Positions 7,584 through 16,017 of a stretch of DNA of 64,000 bases are shown piece after piece. Below the pieces are notes generated by a model. It made no database searches and was not told where the DNA came from. It saw only the letters and a list, made by a program, of their open reading frames with translations. Position 1 is the first letter of the stretch. Each line of letters starts with the position of its first letter. Made by a program: the position numbers and the translations under genes. The stretch is from Spirosoma panaciterrae DSM 21099. GTDB taxonomy: Bacteria; Bacteroidota; Bacteroidia; Cytophagales; Spirosomataceae. The DNA lies in NCBI RefSeq assembly GCF_000374025.1, contig NZ_KB893177.1:154374-218373 (forward strand), read 5' to 3'.

Positions 7584-8846
7584 CTAAATCAATCGCTTAA
7601 GGGCAAAATGGGCAATGATGAGCTGCCCGTTTCGCCGGGCTACCAGCGATATCTCTCTCCCTTCGCCTTTCTGTAGTATCTTGTATATTTCGCTGATGGT
7701 CATATCTCTGGCCGATGTATTATTGATAAACAGGAGTTCATCCCCTTCTTCCAGACCAGCCTTAGCGGCCGGAGATCCATCAAGAATTTTGTCGACATAA
7801 TAGGTACGGAAGCTCTCCCCTCTTGCCCGAAGCTCCATACCACTCATATCATGTTCGAAGCTCTCGCGCATCAGTCGCTTAACAGGCTTCATCACAATGT
7901 ATTGATCGGGATAGTTAAAGGTCACATTGAATCGGCGCAACAATTCGCAACCTACATTTCCCTGCCGTTCGGGCATGTTGATAAGCTTCATCCCAAAAGC
8001 TATACTATCGGGAAATGATGCCAGAATATTATCCATTTCGTAACGCCCAAACCGGATTTTTTGAATCCGACCTACGCTCCCATTTATGACACCATTTAGC
8101 CCGCGACCCAATTGCGCCCGAATACTTTTTTCTGGAATCGGCATGGCGGCCGTACTACGCGACCGATCGAGCAGAAGGGCGTGACCTGCACCTGTATCCA
8201 GCACAACCCGCAAGGGCAGGGTTTTTTCGCCATCGAATACCGATAAGGCATCGGTATAGGCTTTGGTATCCTGAATCGTGATTGGGTAACGGTCACCTTT
8301 GTGTTTATTGTATTTGTACTTGCCTGGCTTCATGATCATCAGCTCATGGCGCTGAAAATCAACATTAACAACGAAGTTTGAAAAGACCTCGTAGCCAAAA
8401 ATGCCATGAACGGGGGCTCCTACATATTCTGACAGTTTGAGAATATCCTCGTCCAGAATAACCAGATTATGATGCGATGCGCGTAAGCCGCCCATCGTCA
8501 GGGTATTATCGATGGCAATGGAAGCGGTCAGGCTCCCCCCTTCGCCAGCACCGCTAATCTTAACTTTCCGCGTTAGTTGGAGCTTCTGTTTCGAAAAAGC
8601 AGCCGGATCAGTAATAATTGTATTGGCAACTCCCGTATCCAGAATAAAATTCAGGGTGTCTGAATCATTGATCCGTACCGGAACAACAATCAGGTTCGAA
8701 TGAAGCTGAAACGGGATACGGGTCCAGGTCCGATTCCCGGAAATAAAAAAGCCGTAATGGTCCTTATCAGGCACACGTCGGTTATCATCGCCCCGAGCTG
8801 CCCAACCGGACAGTAACAGCCCGAATACCAGTATCAGCGTTTTCAT
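7584..8846 (-). CDS. Retropepsin-like aspartyl protease with C-terminal PDZ
   Basis: The protein has 420 residues with a signal peptide (MKTLILVFGLLLSGWAARG). Two aspartyl-protease motifs are visible, ILDTGVANTIITD near residue 68 and VLDTGAGHALLLD near residue 214, so both catalytic aspartates of a pepsin-type pair lie in one chain. A PDZ domain closes the protein (about 345-415: ILDGSPAAKAGLEEGDELLFIN and the YKILQKGEGR region). Proteins of this design are common in Bacteroidota; they are periplasmic and their substrates are unknown. It is convergent with the histidine kinase gene (7-nt gap) and divergent from tpiA across 237 nt. Confidence 0.88.
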   Translation of the reverse strand: MKTLILVFGLLLSGWAARGDDNRRVPDKDHYGFFISGNRTWTRIPFQLHSNLIVVPVRINDSDTLNFILDTGVANTIITDPAAFSKQKLQLTRKVKISGAGEGGSLTASIAIDNTLTMGGLRASHHNLVILDEDILKLSEYVGAPVHGIFGYEVFSNFVVNVDFQRHELMIMKPGKYKYNKHKGDRYPITIQDTKAYTDALSVFDGEKTLPLRVVLDTGAGHALLLDRSRSTAAMPIPEKSIRAQLGRGLNGVINGSVGRIQKIRFGRYEMDNILASFPDSIAFGMKLINMPERQGNVGCELLRRFNVTFNYPDQYIVMKPVKRLMRESFEHDMSGMELRARGESFRTYYVDKILDGSPAAKAGLEEGDELLFINNTSARDMTISEIYKILQKGEGREISLVARRNGQLIIAHFALKRLI

Positions 8847-9083
8847 TTATCGTAGATTTATTACATTGAAATTACGCATTTTTTATCCGAATAACACAAA
8901 AATTAGACAGTAAGTTTATTGACTGTCACATAGTTATTTCCACTTATTTAGTATCCGGGCAACTTTCGCACTCTTTAAGATGGTGCATTCCGTTCAAAAC
9001 CCTAATTTCGTCAAAAATTTCAAGCAATATAGGGCCATTTAGAAGCCCAGAACATCGTTTTCGACTCTCATTATTAATCGGTT

Positions 9084-9848
9084 ATGCGTAAAAAAATAGT
9101 TGCTGGCAACTGGAAAATGAATAAAACAGCCGACGAGGCTACTGCTCTTGTATCGGAAATTATCGACAAGGTGAATGCTGAAGTGACGGGTGATGTCACG
9201 GTTGTTCTGTGTCCACCTGCTGTTTATTTGACCTCAGCCCGGCAAGCCATACCATCCGGTGGTTCTATTTCGCTCGGTGCTCAGAATTGTCATGAGAAAG
9301 CTTCTGGTGCCTACACCGGTGAGATTTCGGCTCCTATGTTGCAGTCTATCGGCGTTGAATACGTCATTCTTGGCCATAGCGAACGCCGGGAATATTTTGG
9401 CGAAACCAACGCTCAACTGGCCGCTAAAGTAAACATTGCCCTGGAAAATGGCCTGACTCCTATTTTTTGTTGTGGGGAATCCCGTGATCTGCGCGAAAAC
9501 GGTGACTACGTCGGCTTCGTAAAAAACCAGCTTACCGAGAGCCTGTTCCACTTATCGGCCGATTCGTTTGCGAAGGTCGTTATTGCTTACGAACCGATCT
9601 GGGCCATTGGTACCGGCCTGACAGCATCGGCTGCGCAGGCGCAGGATATGCACTTTGAGCTTCGTCAGCACATTGCCAGCCAATATGGCGATTCTGTGGC
9701 CCAGGACATCAGCATTTTATACGGTGGTAGTGCCAATGCCCAAAATGCAGCCGAGCTGTTCGCCCAAGTCGATGTAGACGGTGGCCTTATCGGTGGTGCT
9801 TCCCTTAAAGCCCCTGACTTTCTTACGGTTGTAAAAGCAGCACAATAA
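9084..9848 (+). CDS. tpiA: Triosephosphate isomerase
   Basis: The protein has 254 residues, the usual length. It interconverts dihydroxyacetone phosphate and glyceraldehyde 3-phosphate in glycolysis. Diagnostic motifs are GNWKMNKT with the catalytic Lys, the catalytic His in YVILGHSERREYF, the catalytic Glu in AYEPIWAIGTG with the mobile loop, and the phosphate-binding ILYGGSANAQN. The start ATG gives the standard N-terminus MRKKIVAGNWK. An inverted repeat fills the gap to the next gene. Confidence 0.98.
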   Translation: MRKKIVAGNWKMNKTADEATALVSEIIDKVNAEVTGDVTVVLCPPAVYLTSARQAIPSGGSISLGAQNCHEKASGAYTGEISAPMLQSIGVEYVILGHSERREYFGETNAQLAAKVNIALENGLTPIFCCGESRDLRENGDYVGFVKNQLTESLFHLSADSFAKVVIAYEPIWAIGTGLTASAAQAQDMHFELRQHIASQYGDSVAQDISILYGGSANAQNAAELFAQVDVDGGLIGGASLKAPDFLTVVKAAQ

Positions 9849-9858
9849 ACTTAATGAG

Positions 9859-9925
9859 TGAATGATCGAGTGATTGAATAGCTAAACCAAGAACCTATTC
9901 AATCATTCAATCACTCGATCATTCA
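9859..9925. repeat. Inverted repeat between tpiA and cupin gene (hairpin H4)
   Basis: The arms at 9859-9879 and 9905-9925 pair perfectly over 21 bp. The left arm divides into TGAATGAT, CGAGTGAT and TGAAT. The right arm side carries a duplicated ATTCAATC (9897-9912), so the stem can slip by one octamer. It begins 10 nt after the tpiA stop and ends 10 nt before the next ATG. Confidence 0.85.
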
Positions 9926-9935
9926 AAATTAAATT

Positions 9936-10445
9936 ATGACAGCCGCTTATTACGTCCGGGCTTTCAACATGACTCCTCACCCGGAAGGGGGGTATTTTGC
10001 CGAAACGTATCGATCATCCGAAAGCATTGCTCAGGAAGCCTTGCCGCAGCGATTCGGGGGAAATCGCTCATTCTGTACGGCTATTTACTTTCTTCTGGAG
10101 CAACACCATTTCTCGGCATTTCACCGGATTCAGTCCGATGAAGTATGGCATTTTTATGCGGGTGGCCCATTGGAGGTATTTATTATAAACCCCGATGGTT
10201 CGCTCAGAATTATACGACTCGGCAATAACCCGGAGCGGGGTGAGGTGTTTCAGGATGTAGTACCGGCTGGATGCTGGTTTGGTTCAAAACCGGCTGTAGG
10301 TACCGAATTCTCGCTGGTTGGCTGTACGGTTGCGCCCGGTTTCGATTTTGCGGATTTCGAAATGGCCGACCGGAACCAGCTATTGGAGGAATTTCCCCAG
10401 CATAAGGAGATTATTGAGAAACTGAACCGGGATTTAACGGATTGA
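9936..10445 (+). CDS. Cupin domain protein, DUF985 family
   Basis: The protein has 169 residues and matches the DUF985 cupins: MTPHPEGGYFAETYRS at the N-terminus, FLLEQHHFSAFHRIQSDEVWHFYAGGPLEV in the middle (written here as overlapping short motifs HHFSAFHR and EVWHFYAG), then GCWFGSKP and LVGCTVAPGFDFADFEM. The function of this family is not established; a sugar-related isomerase-like role has been suggested for cupins of this shape. The final residues (NRDLTD) and the stop are encoded inside the left arm of inverted repeat H5, which suggests the 3' end was remodelled by that element. Confidence 0.85.
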   Translation: MTAAYYVRAFNMTPHPEGGYFAETYRSSESIAQEALPQRFGGNRSFCTAIYFLLEQHHFSAFHRIQSDEVWHFYAGGPLEVFIINPDGSLRIIRLGNNPERGEVFQDVVPAGCWFGSKPAVGTEFSLVGCTVAPGFDFADFEMADRNQLLEEFPQHKEIIEKLNRDLTD

Positions 10446-10535
10446 GGGATTAAAACAGATTTTGTTAAATTATAGAGCTTCGAAGAAGCAAAAACAAAAT
10501 CTGTTTTAATCCCTCAATCTGCTAAATCCCGGTTC
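10424..10535. repeat. 43-bp inverted repeat overlapping gene end (hairpin H5)
   Basis: The arms at 10424-10466 and 10493-10535 pair over 43 bp with two non-Watson-Crick positions, one of them G-U. Arms contain repeated GGGATT/GGATT units. The left arm encodes the last codons and stop of the cupin gene, and the right arm ends 3 nt before the stop of the convergent gene at 10539. It probably terminates both transcripts, though the T-run is weak. Confidence 0.9.
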
Positions 10536-10538
10536 TGA

Positions 10539-11606
10539 TTACTGGAAATTTACATTCCCAAACTTGGATACTACGCGGACTTTAGTACCTGAGCCACTGC
10601 CCACTTTACCGACATACTGCTTGACCAGTTTTGGGCCTCGTCGGTTGTCGTCGTCGGGCTGGGCGGTAAAATGCCAGGTTGAATTGGATGGGTAATTGAA
10701 ATTGCCGTAGCTAACCGTTACATCAAAATCGCAGTCGTTATTTCGGTCGACAGGCAACGCTACGGATGAGTAAGAAGCCTGAATATCAACATTTTCGACG
10801 GTTTTAGGCAACTGATCGATTCGGAAGCCACCCGAGAAGCTGAGCTTAATTTTACCCGATTCACGCAGGTTACCAATTTTAGCCCCCGAATAATTGATGT
10901 CGGCATTCAGTTTTCCGACATCACCAATGGTCATTTTACCCGCCTTATTGGTGAGCGTCAGCTCATTGGCCTTTACTAATTCCAGGCTTCCATAGGCCAT
11001 ATCCAGTTTTCCGGCATCGATGTAACGAATATTGGCTTTACCATAGGCCACATCGATATCATTCTGGCGGCTGGCTAGTTCTTCGGCCATGAAATTACCA
11101 TAGCGGCTATATACAGTGAGGGGAGCCTGAAAGGAGTGGATGGTGGTATTGCCAAACTTATTTTTCAGCGTCAGCGCATTTTGTTTGGGCATCATCACAT
11201 CGTAGTTGATCCGCACAAAATTCCGTTCGCCATCATCTTTCCATTTGCCAAAACTCCAGTTCGAAACTGCACTCTGGCTGAAATTTGTCCGAACGGTAAT
11301 CTGGTTGCCATTGCGCTTTTCTTCAATCGTTACCGCATCCAGATACTTTTGGGTACGCTCGTCCGAATCCGAATTAGCAACAATGGTAATCTGAATTTTT
11401 ATTTCCGGTTTATCCCATAAGCCTATTGTAACCTGACCAAACTGATTATCGACGACCAGATTATCTTTACTATCGACATCAAATAGTTTGATGATGGTCT
11501 TCTTCTTTTCAACGGTGGTTTCAACCATACCGGGCAGAACCGGCACCTCGGCCCGCATAATTAATGGGCTAAGGCATAGTAAAACACTATACAGGACTCG
11601 TTTCAT
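10539..11606 (-). CDS. DUF4097-like exported putative adhesin
   Basis: The protein has 355 residues from the ATG at 11606, chosen over an upstream in-frame start at 11636 because it gives a proper signal peptide (MKRVLYSVLLCLSPLIMRA). The mature part has the short-turn beta pattern of DUF4097 proteins (NQFGQVTIGLWDK, NKFGNTTIHSF, YGNFMAEEL, YGKANIRYI, YGSLELVKA, SKFGNVNFQ). The gene overlaps the upstream anti-sigma-like gene by 20 nt, so the two are translationally coupled. Together with the sigma gene it forms an envelope-response module. The same architecture begins at the left edge of the window. Surface or periplasmic function is inferred. Confidence 0.75.
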   Translation of the reverse strand: MKRVLYSVLLCLSPLIMRAEVPVLPGMVETTVEKKKTIIKLFDVDSKDNLVVDNQFGQVTIGLWDKPEIKIQITIVANSDSDERTQKYLDAVTIEEKRNGNQITVRTNFSQSAVSNWSFGKWKDDGERNFVRINYDVMMPKQNALTLKNKFGNTTIHSFQAPLTVYSRYGNFMAEELASRQNDIDVAYGKANIRYIDAGKLDMAYGSLELVKANELTLTNKAGKMTIGDVGKLNADINYSGAKIGNLRESGKIKLSFSGGFRIDQLPKTVENVDIQASYSSVALPVDRNNDCDFDVTVSYGNFNYPSNSTWHFTAQPDDDNRRGPKLVKQYVGKVGSGSGTKVRVVSKFGNVNFQ

Positions 11607-12204
11607 GGGACTGGTCTTTAATGCGCTCAATAACACGCAATTGTTCGTTAAGTAAGTTGATCTGAAGCTGTAAATTCTGAATCATGGCCTGGATCAACAC
11701 TTCCTGATTCGGGTTCTTAGGCAGATCGGCCTTGAGTGCCCGGTAGGAGTTCTCGAGCCGGTCCAGGTCAATCGCAAATTCTTGATATAGAGCGGGATTA
11801 TCCTCGGTCAGTTGTTTTAATTCAGCACGTTTATTGTCAATGAGTTGCGTGTATTGCACTACCTCTTTGGCATAAGTCGGATTAGCTGCCACGAGTTCAG
11901 GCTGGCGGGTTACCCCATATTGCTTGTTCATGTACAGAAAGCAGCCAGCCAGCAGCAATACGGCAATGGACGCAGCCACTCGCCAATCGAGCGTGGGCCA
12001 GCCAATTTGCCGTCCCCCCGAAGCCGGACGGTTTTTATGGACTGCTACAAACGGCGAACCATTGTTCTGGACAATCGGCGGATTATCCAGACTAGCTTTG
12101 TCAAGGCCAGCCTCAATCTTTTTCCACAGATCAACCGACGGCTCTTTGTCGTCAAAGTCCTCGCGGTTATCGCGCACAAAACGTTCAAGGTTATCCTTTT
12201 TCAT
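11587..12204 (-). CDS. Anti-sigma-like membrane protein with coiled-coil C-terminus
   Basis: The protein has 205 residues. An acidic N-terminal cytoplasmic segment (about 1-85, with DKEPSVDLWKKIEAGLD) precedes one membrane helix (VAASIAVLLLAGCFLYM, about 88-104) and a helical, Q/L/E-rich periplasmic region. This is the layout of single-pass anti-sigma factors, and the gene lies 88 nt downstream of an ECF sigma gene on the same strand. There is no zinc-finger motif, so it is not the ZAS type. Its last codons overlap the DUF4097-like gene. Regulation of the neighbouring sigma factor is inferred from context. Confidence 0.7.
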   Translation of the reverse strand: MKKDNLERFVRDNREDFDDKEPSVDLWKKIEAGLDKASLDNPPIVQNNGSPFVAVHKNRPASGGRQIGWPTLDWRVAASIAVLLLAGCFLYMNKQYGVTRQPELVAANPTYAKEVVQYTQLIDNKRAELKQLTEDNPALYQEFAIDLDRLENSYRALKADLPKNPNQEVLIQAMIQNLQLQINLLNEQLRVIERIKDQSHETSPV

Positions 12205-12214
12205 AGGTCAGTAA

Positions 12215-12290
12215 GCGAAAGAGTGAACGAGCGAACGAGCAAATACCATCTACAGGGTTTGCTCCCGTCAGCCCTTACTAACTCTTTCTC
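12215..12290. repeat. Decayed octamer inverted repeat (hairpin H6)
   Basis: 12215-12243 reads GCGAAAGA, GTGAACGA, GCGAACGA, GCAAA, the same octamer texture as hairpins H1 and H2. Its partner arm has diverged; only GAAAGAGT (12217-12224) with ACTCTTTC (12281-12288) and GAGCAAA (12237-12243) with TTTGCTC (12258-12264) still pair. It fills the gap between the sigma stop and the anti-sigma-like start. Confidence 0.7.
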
Positions 12291-12292
12291 AA

Positions 12293-12853
12293 CTAGTTTA
12301 ATAATTCAAGTAAACGTTTTTTTCCTCGTAAATACTGCGTTCTGGATGTTGTTTCACTGATGTTTAATACATTCCCTATTTCTTCATGGTCGTATCCCTC
12401 AAACAAATAAAGCGATAGCACGACCCGGTACCCTTCTGGAAGCAGTTGCATAGCCCTTCGGACCCGGTCTACTTCCAACTGAACTCCGTCTTCGTCATAT
12501 GGTTCGGGATCGGCAAAATCGGGCCCGTCATCTTCACCAAACCGATTCGATTCCATATCCACCAGCTCCAATCGACGGGCGCGGAGATGATTGATAGCCC
12601 GGTTTACCACAATCTGCTTCAACCAGGCCCCGAACGTACTTTGCCCCCGAAACGAGCCTATATGGCTAAATGCATCCATAAAGGCTTCCTGCAATACATC
12701 TTCAGCTTCGGCTTCATGGTTCAGAATCCGCAGGCAAACGTTATACATAGCCTTTACGTAATGCTGATAGAGTTCATACTGAGCCCGTCGCTCGCCCTGT
12801 TGGCAGCGTTTGACCAGGTCAGCATGGCGGTCGGGGTACGGTTTAGGTTCCAA
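12293..12853 (-). CDS. ECF-type RNA polymerase sigma-70 factor
   Basis: The protein has 186 residues. Region 2 (about 18-88) has YNVCLRILNHEAEAEDVLQE and FGAWLKQIVVNRAINHLR. An acidic linker follows, then region 4 (about 125-185) with LPEGYRVVLSLYLFEGYDHEEIG and the helix-turn-helix ISETTSRTQYLRGKKRL. ECF factors direct RNA polymerase to stress or envelope genes. No in-frame ATG precedes region 2, and the likely start is TTG at 12853 because a stop lies at 12881-12883. It heads a three-gene module with the anti-sigma-like and DUF4097-like genes, which are its likely regulator and output. Confidence 0.9.
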   Translation of the reverse strand: MEPKPYPDRHADLVKRCQQGERRAQYELYQHYVKAMYNVCLRILNHEAEAEDVLQEAFMDAFSHIGSFRGQSTFGAWLKQIVVNRAINHLRARRLELVDMESNRFGEDDGPDFADPEPYDEDGVQLEVDRVRRAMQLLPEGYRVVLSLYLFEGYDHEEIGNVLNISETTSRTQYLRGKKRLLELLN

Positions 12854-13011
12854 CAGCTTCAGTATTTCCCAACGTTTAAGTTATTATCGATAGAAAGATG
12901 CACGGAATTTGAGAATGTTGCACAATAATTCAGAAAAAGTCAGCGTTTCTACCCTCACATCGTTTAAAGGCTGTTTTTCTGTAGATTGGCTCTATAAAAG
13001 CATTGATCACT

Positions 13012-13452
13012 ATGTATAAAACTCAGGAAGGCCAGCCGTTTATGGTCCATGAAGATGGCCCAAATTCTCCATTTGACCATCAGCGCGTTATCAGTAAACT
13101 AACGTTTGAATTAGGTCTATTATATTACCAGCAAAAGAGAATTATTCTGGAACCTCTCCCTGAAACGCCATTGGATGAAGGGCCTGGGCATGCCGTACCC
13201 GACGTAATCCTGTACGATAAAACCGCTGAAGAAACAAAGATTATCATAGAAGTATGTCAGAACAATGGGCAACGTAATGACCTACGAAAAATCATTTATC
13301 TTATCGAAGATAACGACTACGGCATCCTTGAAGGCTTCGTATATAACTACAAAACTCGGGAGTGGCTGCGTTACCGAAAAGGCGATGGTGGCGTTGCTAC
13401 AAATTCATCCGTGTCGGAAGTAATGAGCATCGATATGGGGGCTTTCCTCTGA
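13012..13452 (+). CDS. Uma2-like (DUF820-related) PD-(D/E)XK fold protein
   Basis: The protein has 146 residues from the ATG at 13012; a TTG three codons upstream is less likely. The order of motifs resembles Uma2 proteins: an N-terminal helix region (DHQRVISKLTFELGLLY), then VPDVILYDK with a conserved Asp, IIIEVCQNNGQRNDLRKI with a Glu and a downstream charged helix, and a final strand YNYKTREWLRYRK. The Glu is followed by VC, not the usual xK, so nuclease activity is uncertain. Such proteins are widespread and functionally unassigned. It is a single gene between sigma and helicase genes. Match to the family is by pattern only. Confidence 0.55.
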   Translation: MYKTQEGQPFMVHEDGPNSPFDHQRVISKLTFELGLLYYQQKRIILEPLPETPLDEGPGHAVPDVILYDKTAEETKIIIEVCQNNGQRNDLRKIIYLIEDNDYGILEGFVYNYKTREWLRYRKGDGGVATNSSVSEVMSIDMGAFL

Positions 13453-13553
13453 CACTAAAACAACAAATCTGGCTATAGGTTCAGTCAGAGGGTTTATTCA
13501 ATTTGACACCTGCCAAACTCTCGTTTCTATCCGTCCGCTACCAAATTATTTCG

Positions 13554-13561
13554 TAGTTTTG
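13554..13561 (+). promoter_or_regulatory. -10-type element for helicase gene
   Basis: TAGTTTTG fits the Bacteroidota -10 consensus TAnnTTTG and lies 29 nt before the helicase ATG. No clear TTTG is found 19 nt further upstream, so support is partial. Confidence 0.45.
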
Positions 13562-13590
13562 ATTGTTATAGAAGGATAGAGACGAGCTGA

Positions 13591-15885
13591 ATGGTTGATT
13601 ATATTTCTGGATTAAATGACCCACAGCGGCAGGCCGTTATGCACGGCGATGGTCCGCTTATGATTATAGCCGGTGCCGGTTCGGGAAAAACCCGCGTACT
13701 AACCTACCGGATCGCTTACCTGATCGAAAACGGTATTGACCCTTTCCGGATTCTGGCCCTTACCTTTACCAACAAAGCCGCTGGTGAGATGCGGCACCGG
13801 ATCGAAAAGGTAGTTGGGACGGAAGCCCGCAACATCTGGATGGGCACCTTCCACTCTGTATTTGCCAAGATTCTTCGGATCGAAGCCCGGGCCATTGGCT
13901 ATACCAGCAACTTCTCCATTTATGATACCGACGACTCAAAATCCCTGTTGCGCAGCATCATTAAGGAAATGGGGCTCGACGACAAGGTGTACCGGGTCAA
14001 CAGCGTATTTTCCCGAATTTCGGGGGCTAAAAACCGGCTCATTGGTCCGGATGATTACCTCAACAATGCCGTAATCCAGGCCGACGATGAATCGGCAAGG
14101 ATGCCGCACATTGGTCGAATTTATAAGCAGTATAGCGTTCGTTGTTTTGCCGCCAATGCTATGGATTTCGACGACCTGCTGTTCAATACCAACGTACTCT
14201 TCCGCGATCATCTGGATATTCTGAACAAATACCAGCATAAGTTCCAGCAGGTGATGGTCGACGAGTTTCAGGACACCAACATTTCGCAGTACCTGATTAC
14301 CCGTAAGCTGGCGGCTGTGCATCAGAACATCTGCGTCGTGGGCGATGATGCGCAGAGCATCTATGCCTTCCGGGGAGCCAACATTGAAAACATCCTGAAT
14401 TTTCAGCGCGATTATGGCAAAGAGAATGTCAAGATCGTTAAGCTGGAACAGAATTACCGCTCGACCAAGACGATTGTGGAAGCGGCCAATTCGATCATTG
14501 CCCGGAATAAGCAGCAACTGGAAAAGCACGTCTTCACGGATAATGAAGAAGGGCCACTGATCGACGTAATAAAAGCCTCGTCGGACAACGAAGAAGGTCG
14601 TCTGGTAGCCTCATCTATTTTTGAAACCAAAATGAACGAATCGCTGACCAACAACGACTTCGCCATTTTGTATCGGACCAACGCCCAGTCGCGGGCGTTT
14701 GAAGAAGCCCTGCGCAAGATGAGCATCAAGTACCGCATTATTGGTGGTCTGTCGTTCTATCAGCGAAAGGAAATCAAAGACCTGATTGCGTATTTGCGCT
14801 TTACGGTCAATCAGCAGGACGAAGAGGCTTTCAAGCGAATTATTAACCTGCCCAAACGCGGCATTGGCGATACTACTGTGGCTAAAATCAGTGTGATAGC
14901 CGCCGAAAAGCAGGATTCAATCTGGGAAATTGTCTCTGAAATCACCAAACATGTAGCCGGTAGGTCTGCTATTGCCATTGAAGGCTTTTCCGATCTGATC
15001 AAGAGTTTCAAGCTCCTCCTCGACCAGAAAGATGCCTACGAAGTAGCCTCGCACATTGCCAAAGCATCGGGTCTGTTAAAAGAACTGTATGAAGACAAAA
15101 CGGTGGAAGGGCTGGCCCGCTACGAAAACGTGCAGGAATTGTTGAACGCCATCAAGGAGTTTGTCGATAACCCGGATAATGAAGAGAAAAGTCTGGCCGC
15201 GTTTTTGCAATCTGTCTCGCTACTAACCTCTGCTGACGAAAAAGAGGACGATGGTGATAATGATAAAGTAACGCTGATGACGATTCACGCGGCCAAAGGG
15301 CTGGAATTCAAAAACGTGCATATTGTCGGTATGGAAGAAGACCTGTTCCCCAGCCAGATGATGCTCGAAAGCCGAAACGACCTGGAAGAAGAACGGCGAC
15401 TATTTTATGTGGCCATAACGCGTGCCGAAAAGCGGTTGACGATGTCGTACGCCGAAACCCGCTATCATTATGGACGATTGAAAATGTGTGAACCCAGCCG
15501 ATTCCTGATGGAGATCGACCAGCGGTATCTGAAGATGTCGAAACTCCGCTCGGCACCCAGCCGCATGGACTTCGACCGACCCGAACGCGAACGCAGTGAA
15601 AGCACCTCAACGGGCTCGATGGCATTTGTACGGTCGCTGGCGCAGAAAACAGCTCGCACACAAACCCCACAAACAGCGGCTACGCATACGCCTTCGCCCG
15701 ATTTCACGCCAAGCAGTACGGCTGATCTGGCATCGGGTCAGCGTGTTGAACATGCCAAGTTTGGCTTTGGAACCGTGAAAAAAGTAGATGTGAATGGAAC
15801 CGAGCGTAAAGCTACGATCTTGTTCGATGTTGTGGGAGAAAAGACCCTACTATTGAGTTTCGCCAAGCTGCGAGTTGTGGTGTAA
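13591..15885 (+). CDS. uvrD: UvrD/PcrA-type superfamily 1 DNA helicase
   Basis: The protein has 764 residues. All the SF1A motifs are present: Q motif LNDPQRQAV, Walker A GAGSGKTRVL, motif Ia LTFTNKAAGEMRHRI, Walker B VDEFQDTN, motif III GDDAQSIYAFRGA, motif IV EQNYRSTK, motif V MTIHAAKGLEF and motif VI ITRAEKRL. It unwinds DNA 3' to 5' in nucleotide excision and mismatch repair. The C-terminus (about 715-763, VEHAKFGFGTVKKVD) is the Tudor-like domain that contacts RNA polymerase in PcrA/UvrD. The linker before it is Ser/Thr rich. The symbol could equally be pcrA. It is transcribed alone. Confidence 0.95.
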   Translation: MVDYISGLNDPQRQAVMHGDGPLMIIAGAGSGKTRVLTYRIAYLIENGIDPFRILALTFTNKAAGEMRHRIEKVVGTEARNIWMGTFHSVFAKILRIEARAIGYTSNFSIYDTDDSKSLLRSIIKEMGLDDKVYRVNSVFSRISGAKNRLIGPDDYLNNAVIQADDESARMPHIGRIYKQYSVRCFAANAMDFDDLLFNTNVLFRDHLDILNKYQHKFQQVMVDEFQDTNISQYLITRKLAAVHQNICVVGDDAQSIYAFRGANIENILNFQRDYGKENVKIVKLEQNYRSTKTIVEAANSIIARNKQQLEKHVFTDNEEGPLIDVIKASSDNEEGRLVASSIFETKMNESLTNNDFAILYRTNAQSRAFEEALRKMSIKYRIIGGLSFYQRKEIKDLIAYLRFTVNQQDEEAFKRIINLPKRGIGDTTVAKISVIAAEKQDSIWEIVSEITKHVAGRSAIAIEGFSDLIKSFKLLLDQKDAYEVASHIAKASGLLKELYEDKTVEGLARYENVQELLNAIKEFVDNPDNEEKSLAAFLQSVSLLTSADEKEDDGDNDKVTLMTIHAAKGLEFKNVHIVGMEEDLFPSQMMLESRNDLEEERRLFYVAITRAEKRLTMSYAETRYHYGRLKMCEPSRFLMEIDQRYLKMSKLRSAPSRMDFDRPERERSESTSTGSMAFVRSLAQKTARTQTPQTAATHTPSPDFTPSSTADLASGQRVEHAKFGFGTVKKVDVNGTERKATILFDVVGEKTLLLSFAKLRVVV

Positions 15886-16017
15886 GTAAGATGTATTCTC
15901 TGTCCTGCTTGTTAGCAATCGTTCCATAGTTTGATTGCTGACGAGCCTATTTCATACAAAACCTTCACATCATATCGTTCTCTTCAAAGTATTCTACTCC
16001 CATTGCCTATACGTCGC

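Noticed and set aside
12446..12928. Plus-strand open frame of 160 codons
   Set aside because: It is antisense to the sigma factor gene and has no domain pattern or plausible start context.
13936..14529. Minus-strand open frame of 197 codons
   Set aside because: It lies fully inside the helicase gene and shows no protein family motif; codon bias of the helicase explains it.
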